From: an uncultured Elusimicrobia bacterium
GTDB lineage: Bacteria; Elusimicrobiota; Elusimicrobia; UBA1565; UBA9628
Direction: 5' to 3'
DNA: 64,000 nt
Assembly: GCA_903830945.1 (NCBI GenBank)
Contig: CAIKVT010000023.1
Span: 44,415-108,414, forward strand
Part shown: piece after piece, positions 42,631 to 49,490 of the stretch
How the letters are laid out: every line of letters starts with the position of its first letter
How positions within the stretch are numbered: the first letter of the stretch is position 1
The notes under the pieces: generated by a model
What the model was told of the DNA's origin: nothing
The model's database searches: none
Seen by the model: only the letters and a program-made list of their open reading frames with translations
Program-made: the position numbers and the translations under genes

Positions 42631-43730
42631 ATCGCCGCGACGCGGCGCTGGTAGCTGTTCGGGATGGACAACCCGCAGCGGTAGAGGGCGGCCGAGCGTC
42701 TGGAGACGCGGTAGCCGAAACGCTCATGCAGCCGCTGCGCGACCTCCCGGTCGGACAACCGCGGCTCCTCGGAGAGGACGGCGGCGACGGCCTGCGCATT
42801 GCGCCTCCCCCGACCCGGGAAAAACGTCGACAGCGTGCGCTCCTCTCCCCAGGGCGTCAGGACGCTGCGGCCAGCAACGGTCCGGCATACAGCACTCGGG
42901 TGAAGCCCGGAGGCTTGCGCCAGCTCCAGCTGGGTCAAGGGCGCGATGTCGGCGTCACGCCCGCTGCGCAGGAACCGGGCGTGCGCATCCGCCACGGCGC
43001 ACAGAATCTTATGCAGGGAATCGCCCCGAAAGTTGATGGATTCGACCTCCCCCAGAAGGGAGGGCAGCCGCTTGGCTTCGGCCTCCGTGAAGAGGCCCGT
43101 CTGGCGTGCCTCCGCGATACGCTCGTACTCGATCACATAGCGCTCCGTCCGGAAATAAGAGACGAGAGGCACGATGGCAAAACCGCCGGCAGGCTCGGGC
43201 TCGAACTGAGCCACGAGCGCGCAGGACGCCACGGGCAGCTGCGCCACGTCGGCCAGGCTCGTCATCGCGCCGAAAACCGAGAGATGCTCGAGCAGCGCCT
43301 GCAGGAGGCCGGAGTCCGATTCGTCGATCCCCCAGGACTTGATGCAGCGCTTACGTTCGGCCAGGTCCTCCATGGCCAGAAGCGACTGGGACCGCTCGTT
43401 GCCCAGCCGGCGCAGGATATCGACGGCCTCGGCATGCTCCGCGAGCGTGCCTCCGAGGTCGAAACCGGGCGCACCGGCCGAAACGCTCTCCATGTCGCCA
43501 TGAGCGGCCGCGAAACGGGTCCGCATCCGGGAGAAGGCCCGCCGCTTGACCAAAGAGCCTCCCGGCAAGCCGGCGTCCCGGAGACGGCGGAACAGGTCGT
43601 CCGTTTCGACGCGATTGAGGAGCGCCTTGAAAGAGGAGGGATCGAGCTGCAGGGTCTGCGCCCGCTGGGCCAGAAGGAACCGCCCTTGCTGGCGCGCCAC
43701 CACCCGGTGGGAGAGCCGCGGGATGTTCAT
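42627..43730 (-). CDS. rpoN: Divergent sigma-54 (RpoN)-like factor in the hydrogenase operon
   Basis: Protein of 367 residues that aligns by eye with RpoN from its core-binding region onward. Residues 233-305 follow the RpoN pattern (FRGDSLHKILCAVADAHARF, LTQLELAQASGLHPSAVCR, LTPWGEERTLSTFF), and the C terminus has an RpoN-box-like VSRRSAALYRC with YRCGLSIPNSYQRR beyond. The canonical box is ARRTVAKYRE; five of ten positions match and the R-R pair is kept. The N-terminal 50 residues (RFLLAQRAQTLQLDPSSFK) only faintly resemble the Gln-rich activator-contacting region I, and the protein is shorter than a usual 450-500 residue RpoN. It is located between a double-receiver regulator and hdrC, each by a 4-base overlap. 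It may be a dedicated paralogue that recognises the two promoters at 44562 and 57481. Confidence 0.72.
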   Translation of the reverse strand: MNIPRLSHRVVARQQGRFLLAQRAQTLQLDPSSFKALLNRVETDDLFRRLRDAGLPGGSLVKRRAFSRMRTRFAAAHGDMESVSAGAPGFDLGGTLAEHAEAVDILRRLGNERSQSLLAMEDLAERKRCIKSWGIDESDSGLLQALLEHLSVFGAMTSLADVAQLPVASCALVAQFEPEPAGGFAIVPLVSYFRTERYVIEYERIAEARQTGLFTEAEAKRLPSLLGEVESINFRGDSLHKILCAVADAHARFLRSGRDADIAPLTQLELAQASGLHPSAVCRTVAGRSVLTPWGEERTLSTFFPGRGRRNAQAVAAVLSEEPRLSDREVAQRLHERFGYRVSRRSAALYRCGLSIPNSYQRRVAAI

Positions 43731-44533
43731 GCCGAGCGCCCCTGGCCGGCGGCCACGCCGTCGAGAGCCTGCCGCACGGCTTCCCGCAGCTCCGCCGGAG
43801 TGAAGGGCTTGAGCAGCCATTGGATGCGCAGGCCCAGCCTGCGCTCGGCGGGCGCCACGGCGAGGCCGTCGCCGGTGATGCCGATCACAGGCAGCCCCGG
43901 GCTGTCCTTCCGCGCGCAGCGGATGACTTCCACGCCGTCCATCTCCGGCATGAGCAGGTCCACCAGCAGGAGGTCCGGCTCGTAGCGGCGGAGCATCTCC
44001 AGGCCGGACATGCCGTCCTGGGCCACCGCGACCACATACTCCGGGACCCGCAGCAGCACCTCCATACAGGCCGCCCGCATGGTCGGATTGTCATCGATGA
44101 TCAGCAACGTCCGCCTGGGCCCGATCGCGGACCCGCCTCGTTTGGCCAGCAAGCGCTCGATTCTCTGCGCCAGATCAGCCGGCTTGACGGGCTTTTCGAC
44201 CACCTCTTCGACCGGCAGATAGACCGGATCCCTGGGATCCCGGAGCCAAAAGAAACCCGTCTGCTGCCGCACCCCGGTCACGACCAATATGGGGATGTTC
44301 CGGCAGGCCCCCCCATCTCCCTTGAGCCGGCGCGCCAGCAAGGCGCCTTCCATGCGGCCGCCCATCATCAGATCCAGGATGAGGAGTTCCGGAGAAAAAT
44401 CCCGCAGCATCCATTCACACGCCGATGGCTCAGCGCACACAGCCACCTCATAACCGCGAGCCTCAAGGGTGGTCTTTATGATCGATGAAAAATCAGCGTC
44501 ATCATCTATAATCAGAATCCGTGCTCGTGCCAT
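43727..44533 (-). CDS. Double-receiver response regulator
   Basis: Protein of 268 residues consisting of two CheY-like receivers and nothing else. Receiver 1 (residues 1-128) has phospho-acceptor region LLILDLMMGGRMEG and the conserved Lys in VVEKPVKPAD; like other receivers of this island it carries an extension between strand 4 and strand 5 (TGFFWLRDPRDPVYLPVEEV). Receiver 2 (residues 139-262) has DLLLVDLLMPEMDGVEV and LLKPFTPAEL. With no DNA-binding domain it must act by protein-protein contact, perhaps on the sigma factor encoded by the next gene, with which it shares 4 bases. It is the first gene of the long operon and starts about 30 bases downstream of a sigma-54 promoter. Confidence 0.88.
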   Translation of the reverse strand: MARARILIIDDDADFSSIIKTTLEARGYEVAVCAEPSACEWMLRDFSPELLILDLMMGGRMEGALLARRLKGDGGACRNIPILVVTGVRQQTGFFWLRDPRDPVYLPVEEVVEKPVKPADLAQRIERLLAKRGGSAIGPRRTLLIIDDNPTMRAACMEVLLRVPEYVVAVAQDGMSGLEMLRRYEPDLLLVDLLMPEMDGVEVIRCARKDSPGLPVIGITGDGLAVAPAERRLGLRIQWLLKPFTPAELREAVRQALDGVAAGQGRSA

Positions 44534-44561
44534 GATGATTATATGCCTCTAATTTATATTA

Positions 44562-44577
44562 TGCAATTTAATTGCCA
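44562..44577 (-). promoter_or_regulatory. Sigma-54 (-24/-12) promoter of the hdr-flx-hydEFG operon
   Basis: The minus strand reads TTGGCAATTAAATTGCAT (44578-44561). It fits the sigma-54 consensus TGGCAC-N5-TTGC, with GG and GC separated by exactly ten bases. Initiation would occur about 12 bases downstream of the GC, leaving a leader of roughly 18 bases before the ATG at 44533. The sequence is 15/18 identical to the element upstream of hydC. Confidence 0.75.
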
Positions 44578-44648
44578 ACCATGACTACAGCTGTTAATAT
44601 CATCTTTGAGTCATTTTTACCCAATAATTGATACAATAACTCCCCAAT

Positions 44649-46562
44649 ATGTTAAACAAAATAGGCTCCAAGCTTACCTATAATATATTGACAGTATTGG
44701 GGCTCACCGGACTCATATCAGCGGCAGCCGGAGTCCATATGATCTCCGGGCTGCTCCTCAATGAGATGTTCACGATGGTCCGCATGGACCTCAACACCGC
44801 TCATGCCGTCTATAGTCAATCCCTGCAGGACGTGGAAAGGACGGTCCGTCTCACATCCGAACGCTTCTTCATCGGGCGCTCTCCAGACGACCTGCTGACC
44901 CGCGCGCAGGAGGCCGAACTGAGCCGGATCCGGAAAGCCGAGGACCTGGACATCCTGGCGCTCCTGAGCAAAGACGGCCGCGTACTCGATCGCTCCGCCG
45001 GCCGAGGCCCTACCGCCGAGTCCAGGCTGGAAGCCCCCCTATTCCGCTCGGTCATACTGGACCCTCGGGTCTTATCATCGACGATCATGATCTCGCACCA
45101 GGACCTGGAACGCTGCGACAAGGAGCTCTCCACCCGGGCCACTATCCCCCTCATCGCAAGCCCTCAGACCCAGGCGACCGCGCTACGCGCAATCGACTCC
45201 GGACTCATGCTGGCCTCGGTGGCCCCGGTGCGCGATGCCAGCGGCCGGCTCCAGGGCTATCTATTCGGAGGCAGGCTGCTCAGCCGCGACGCCGCTCTGG
45301 TGGACAAGATCATGCGCATGCTGTATAAAGGCCTCCAGCGGCGCGGCCGAGACGTCGGTGTCGTCACCCTATTCCAGGGCGACGTCCGCATCGCCACGAC
45401 CCTGCAAAACGCCTCAGGGCAGAGGGCCGTCGGGACCCGCGGGACCGCCGAAGCCCTCGGGATGGCCCCGACCAAGGACTCGCCGCAGGTCGAACGCGCC
45501 TACGCGCTGGGCACCTGGTACATCACGGCCCATGAGACGATCCCTGATTTCGAGGGCCGCCCCCTCGGCTCACTGTTCGTCGGCGTCCTGGAGAGCCATT
45601 ATACGGACAAGCACAGGCAGGTGATCCTCATCTTCCTGACGGTCGTGGCCTGCGGCATGGCCGCGGCGCTCCTGGTCGGCTATTGGCTCTCCCGGCTCAT
45701 CGTCAAACCTCTGCGCGCCCTGACTGAAACAGCCCGGCGCCTAGCTGCCGGCGACCTCGCCGCCCGGGCGCGGCTTCACCCGGGTGACGAGTTCGGAGAC
45801 CTGGGTGCCGCCTTCGACGGCATGGCGCAGAACATCCAGCGCAACGAGCTCCAGGTCAAGCGGGACGTCGAGCGCCACATCGCCGACTCCGAACGCTTGG
45901 CCATGGTGGGGCAATTGGCCGCGGGCATCGCCCACGAGATCAACAACCCCCTGGGCGGAGTCCTGGTCTACAGCCACCTCCTTCTCGACGACACGCCCGA
46001 AGACGACCCGCGGCGCCCGAACCTGAAGAAGATCGCGCAGGAGACCGCCCGCTGCCGGGACATCGTGCGCTCGCTGCTTGATTTCGCGCGCCAAGGGGAG
46101 CTCCAGGTCGAGGACGCGGACCTCCACGCGCTGATCGCACAGTCCCTCGAGCTGGCCCGCACCCAGAAATCCTTCCGGAACATCCGCATCGTCAAGCGCT
46201 TCGCGGACAGCATCCCACCCATCCGGCTCGACCGCGGCAAGATCCAGCAGGTCCTGCTCAACGTCATCTTCAACGCGGCGGAAGCCATGGAGAGCGAGGA
46301 GGGGACCATCGCCGTGTCCACCCGCCAGGTCCAAGGCCAGGCCGCAGTGCAGATCAGGATACGGGACACCGGCTGCGGCATGCCCTCCGAGGTGCTCAAA
46401 AGGGTCTTCGAGCCGTTCTTCACGACCAAGGAAGTCGGCAAAGGCGTGGGCCTGGGGCTGTCCGTAAGCTACGGCATCGTGGAGCGTCACTCCGGCCGGC
46501 TCCGGATCCGCAGCCGGCCGGGACGGGGCACGGTCGTCAGCATCCTACTGCCGGTGAGGTGA
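44649..46562 (+). CDS. Membrane sensor histidine kinase (Cache-HAMP-HisKA-HATPase)
   Basis: Transmembrane kinase of 637 residues. TM1 about 11-36, a large periplasmic double- or single-Cache region about 40-320 (DILALLSKDGRVLDRSAGRG, LMLASVAPVRDASGRLQGYL), TM2 about 325-350, HAMP about 350-405 (VKPLRALTETARRLAAGDLA), HisKA with His429 in GIAHEINNPLGGVL, and HATPase_c with NVIFNAAEAM, DTGCGMP and GVGLGLSVSYG. The short gap to the next gene (3 bases) and the NtrB-like HisKA sequence make it the cognate kinase of the sigma-54 activator downstream. The ligand is an unknown periplasmic molecule. It is divergent from the double-receiver gene. Confidence 0.9.
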   Translation: MLNKIGSKLTYNILTVLGLTGLISAAAGVHMISGLLLNEMFTMVRMDLNTAHAVYSQSLQDVERTVRLTSERFFIGRSPDDLLTRAQEAELSRIRKAEDLDILALLSKDGRVLDRSAGRGPTAESRLEAPLFRSVILDPRVLSSTIMISHQDLERCDKELSTRATIPLIASPQTQATALRAIDSGLMLASVAPVRDASGRLQGYLFGGRLLSRDAALVDKIMRMLYKGLQRRGRDVGVVTLFQGDVRIATTLQNASGQRAVGTRGTAEALGMAPTKDSPQVERAYALGTWYITAHETIPDFEGRPLGSLFVGVLESHYTDKHRQVILIFLTVVACGMAAALLVGYWLSRLIVKPLRALTETARRLAAGDLAARARLHPGDEFGDLGAAFDGMAQNIQRNELQVKRDVERHIADSERLAMVGQLAAGIAHEINNPLGGVLVYSHLLLDDTPEDDPRRPNLKKIAQETARCRDIVRSLLDFARQGELQVEDADLHALIAQSLELARTQKSFRNIRIVKRFADSIPPIRLDRGKIQQVLLNVIFNAAEAMESEEGTIAVSTRQVQGQAAVQIRIRDTGCGMPSEVLKRVFEPFFTTKEVGKGVGLGLSVSYGIVERHSGRLRIRSRPGRGTVVSILLPVR

Positions 46563-46565
46563 ATC

Positions 46566-47930
46566 ATGAAAAAAGCGTCCATCCTGGTGATCGACGATGA
46601 AGAGGTGATGCGGGACTCCTGCCGGCAAGTCCTCACCCGCCAGGGGCACGACGCGCACACCGCTTCCAGCGGAACCGCGGGCCTAGGGCTGCTCGCGGAG
46701 CACAACTTCGACCTCGTGATGCTGGACCTCAAGATGCCAGGCCTGGGCGGGATGGAGGTGCTCGACCGCATCAAGCAGGCGGCGCCGGAGACCATCGTCG
46801 TCGTCATCACCGGGCACGCCACGGTCGCCGCCGCGGTCGAGGCCATGAAGCTCGGGGCCTACGACGTCCTGCCCAAGCCGTTCACCCCGGACGAGCTGCT
46901 GGCCATCGTCAACCGCGCCCTCGAGAGGCGCCGGCTGGTCACGGAGAACTTCTCCCTGCGCGGAGAGCTCCAGGGCCTGCGCGAGAACGAATTCATCATG
47001 GGCCCCAATCCAGGCATGCGCGGCATCTTCAATATCATCGCCAAGGTCGCCCCCACCGACTCGACCGTCCTGATCACGGGCGAAAGCGGGACCGGCAAGG
47101 AGCTCATCGCCCAGGCCATCCACCGCTCCAGCCCCCGCCGGGACGGGCCCTTCATCGCCGTGGACTGCGGCAGCATCGTCCCGACGCTCTTCGAGAGCGA
47201 GCTCTTCGGGCATGTCAAAGGAGCCTTCACCGACGCGGTCGCCAACAAGCGCGGCAAGCTGGAGCTGGCCGACGGCGGGACCTTGTTCTTCGACGAGATC
47301 GGCAACATCGGGCCGGAGTCGCAGGCCAAGCTGCTCCGGGCCCTGCAGGAGCGGGAGTTCTACCGGGTCGGAGACACCCGGAGCATCAGCTTCGACGCGC
47401 GCATCATCGCGGCGACTAACCAGGACCTGCGCCAGGCCGTCGCGGCCCGAACCTTTCGGGACGACCTCTACTACCGCATCAACGTGGTGAACCTCGACCT
47501 GCCCCCCCTGCGCGAGCGCAAGGAGGACATCCCGCTGCTGGTGGCGCATTTCCTCAAGGAATACAACCGCAGGCGCAAGCGCTCCGTCGGCGCCGTCTCG
47601 GAGGCGGCGCTGGGCCTGCTGCTGGACTACAGCTGGCCGGGCAACATCCGGGAGCTGGAGAACGTGATCGAGCGCGCCGTCATCCTCTGCGACGGCAAAA
47701 CCATCGAACCCTGGGATTTCCCTTTCACCAACGCCCGGACCAGGGCCGGGGAGGCCGCCGCCGCGCCGACGGAAGGGACCCTGGAGGACGTCGAGAAGGC
47801 GCACATCATGCGCGTGCTGCGGCAGGTGGGCGGGCACCGCACCAAAGCCGCGCAGGCGCTCGGCGTCGACCGCAAGACCCTGCGCGCCAAGATCCGGCGC
47901 TACGGCATCCAGGAGCCGGACCGGGGCTGA
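46566..47930 (+). CDS. NtrC-family sigma-54-dependent transcriptional activator
   Basis: Enhancer-binding protein of 454 residues. Receiver 1-118 with Asp54 in LVMLDLKMPG; AAA+ domain about 143-380 with Walker A GESGTGKE (172-179), the sigma-54-contacting loop GAFTDA (219-224; GAFTDA is a common variant of GAFTGA), GGTLFFDEIGN Walker B and an intact arginine-finger region (YSWPGNIRELENVIERA is the sensor II segment); C-terminal Fis-type helix-turn-helix (HRTKAAQALGVDRKTLRAK). It should bind an enhancer and hydrolyse ATP to open sigma-54 promoters, and the two sigma-54 promoters in this window are the obvious targets. It ends 4 bases before a convergent receiver gene. Confidence 0.93.
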   Translation: MKKASILVIDDEEVMRDSCRQVLTRQGHDAHTASSGTAGLGLLAEHNFDLVMLDLKMPGLGGMEVLDRIKQAAPETIVVVITGHATVAAAVEAMKLGAYDVLPKPFTPDELLAIVNRALERRRLVTENFSLRGELQGLRENEFIMGPNPGMRGIFNIIAKVAPTDSTVLITGESGTGKELIAQAIHRSSPRRDGPFIAVDCGSIVPTLFESELFGHVKGAFTDAVANKRGKLELADGGTLFFDEIGNIGPESQAKLLRALQEREFYRVGDTRSISFDARIIAATNQDLRQAVAARTFRDDLYYRINVVNLDLPPLRERKEDIPLLVAHFLKEYNRRRKRSVGAVSEAALGLLLDYSWPGNIRELENVIERAVILCDGKTIEPWDFPFTNARTRAGEAAAAPTEGTLEDVEKAHIMRVLRQVGGHRTKAAQALGVDRKTLRAKIRRYGIQEPDRG

Positions 47931-47934
47931 GAAC

Positions 47935-48327
47935 TCAGGCGGACGGCGTCTTGATGAGCTTGGCCACCAGCTCGAGCAGGGCCTTCCTCTTGATGGGCTT
48001 CTCGACGAACTCGCTGATGGGCAGCCAGTCGGGGTCGATGTCCTTCCTGCCGAAGCGCACGGTCGAGGAAGCGTTGACCGAGGTCACCATGATGATAGGC
48101 AGGTCCTTGTGCTTCTGCCTGATATCCCGGGCCAGCTGGAACCCCGCGGTCGAGTCGTCGGGGAACATCACGTCGAGCACCAGCAGGGCGGGCTGGACCG
48201 CCTCGATCCGGGTCAGGGCCTTCCTGGCATCCAGCTCGGACTCCACCTCATGCCCCCCCTCGCGCAGGAAGACAGAGGTCACGTTCACCACGTCCTGGTC
48301 ATCGTCCACGATCAGTATCTTGGCCAT
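47935..48327 (-). CDS. Stand-alone receiver protein at the end of the hyd operon
   Basis: Single receiver of 130 residues (KILIVDDDQDVVNV, LVLDVMFPDDSTAGFQLAR, FVEKPIKRKALLEL). The phospho-acceptor region has a two-residue insert (FPDDST) and the alpha4-beta5 segment is long (TSVNASSTVRFGRKDIDPDW). It lies 11 bases after the receiver-kinase gene and is the last gene of the hydCBA operon. It is closely similar in design to the receiver at 30589 at the end of the other operon and to the one at 51560. Confidence 0.88.
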   Translation of the reverse strand: MAKILIVDDDQDVVNVTSVFLREGGHEVESELDARKALTRIEAVQPALLVLDVMFPDDSTAGFQLARDIRQKHKDLPIIMVTSVNASSTVRFGRKDIDPDWLPISEFVEKPIKRKALLELVAKLIKTPSA

Positions 48328-48338
48328 AGCCCACCTCC

Positions 48339-49490
48339 CTAAACTTGAGCGTTTTGCACCGGGGCCGGCGCCGCTTCCCGCAGACGAACGGTGAACGCGC
48401 TGCCCTTGCCGACGAGGCTTTCGACGGCGACATCGCCGCCGTAGAGCATCGTCAGTTTGCGCACCGTGGACAGACCCAGGCCGCTGCCCGGGATGCCCGC
48501 GGTCTCGGCGTTGCGGATGCGCACGAACTCCTTGAAGAGCTTGCGCTGATCGTCCTCCGCGATGCCGATGCCCGTATCCGCTACCCTCAGCTCCACGCCG
48601 CCCGGGCCGCGGCGCAGGGCGACCGAGACCCGGCCGCCCGGGCTGTTGTACTTGACGGCGTTGGAGAGCAGATTATTGACGATGATGTCCATCTCGCCTT
48701 CGTCGGCCAGGAAATCCAGCGTGGGCGGCGCGTCCACCTCGATACGGATCTGCCTCTTGCCGGCCCGCGACGATTGGGTCTCCACGCCGCGGCGCAGGAC
48801 GCCGGCCAGGTCGACGCGCCGCAGCTCGCGGTTCTTCTCTCCCGATTCGATGCGGGTCAGGTCGAGTAGGTCGAGGATCAGCTTCTTCATGCCCGTGATC
48901 CTCTCCTGGCAGCGTCCCAGCATCTGAGCCGACTGTCCCGGGACCTTCTCCACCAGGATATCCAGGTAGCCCTCGACGGCGTCCAGCGGGGCCTTGAGCT
49001 CGTGCGCAAGGACGGAGAGGAACTCGAAGCGGATGCGCCGTCGCTCCGCGGCCAGCCGCTCGGCGCGCCGCCGCAGGAGGATATGCTCGGCGGCCTTGCG
49101 CACCGCGTAGCGCAGCTCCTCGGGTGTGAAGGGCTTGGCCAGAAAGTCGTAGGATCCCATCTTGGTCGCCTTCACCGCAGTCTCCAGGGACGCGTATGCG
49201 GTGATCATGATGACCATGGGCTTGGCGCCGTCGCGAGACAGATGCCTGAGCACCTCGATGCCGTTCATGCCGGGCAGCTTGTAGTCGAGCAGCACCAAGT
49301 CCGCGGGGAAGCCCTTGAGTATGTCCAGCCCCTCCTCGCCCGACTTCGCGATGCGCACTTCCAGAGCGGCCTCCGCGGCGGACTCGCCGGTCGGCACGCG
49401 AAACGGCTCCAGGACCCGGCGCACCCCGATGCCCAGCGCTTCCTCATCATCGACGACCAGGACCCGCAGCGGCTGCTCGGCGCCGGTCAT
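48339..49490 (-). CDS. Receiver-histidine kinase hybrid
   Basis: Soluble protein of 383 residues: N-terminal receiver 1-130 with Asp69 in LVLLDYKLPGMNG, then HisKA about 150-220 with His163 in SVLAHELKAPLDAVEGYL, and HATPase_c about 255-372 (NNLLSNAVKYNSPGG, DTGIGIAEDD, GSGLGLSTVRKL). The receiver contains an insert of about twelve residues before strand 2 (VPTGESAAEAAL). A receiver in front of a kinase allows a second input, presumably phosphoryl transfer from the hydrogenase-kinase encoded upstream with a 4-base overlap. It is therefore a candidate middle step of a phosphorelay. Confidence 0.9.
   Translation of the reverse strand: MTGAEQPLRVLVVDDEEALGIGVRRVLEPFRVPTGESAAEAALEVRIAKSGEEGLDILKGFPADLVLLDYKLPGMNGIEVLRHLSRDGAKPMVIMITAYASLETAVKATKMGSYDFLAKPFTPEELRYAVRKAAEHILLRRRAERLAAERRRIRFEFLSVLAHELKAPLDAVEGYLDILVEKVPGQSAQMLGRCQERITGMKKLILDLLDLTRIESGEKNRELRRVDLAGVLRRGVETQSSRAGKRQIRIEVDAPPTLDFLADEGEMDIIVNNLLSNAVKYNSPGGRVSVALRRGPGGVELRVADTGIGIAEDDQRKLFKEFVRIRNAETAGIPGSGLGLSTVRKLTMLYGGDVAVESLVGKGSAFTVRLREAAPAPVQNAQV

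Noticed and set aside
44606..44637. TTGAGT and TACAAT as a sigma-70 promoter for the Cache kinase gene
   Set aside because: The spacing is 20 bases, too long for a confident call.
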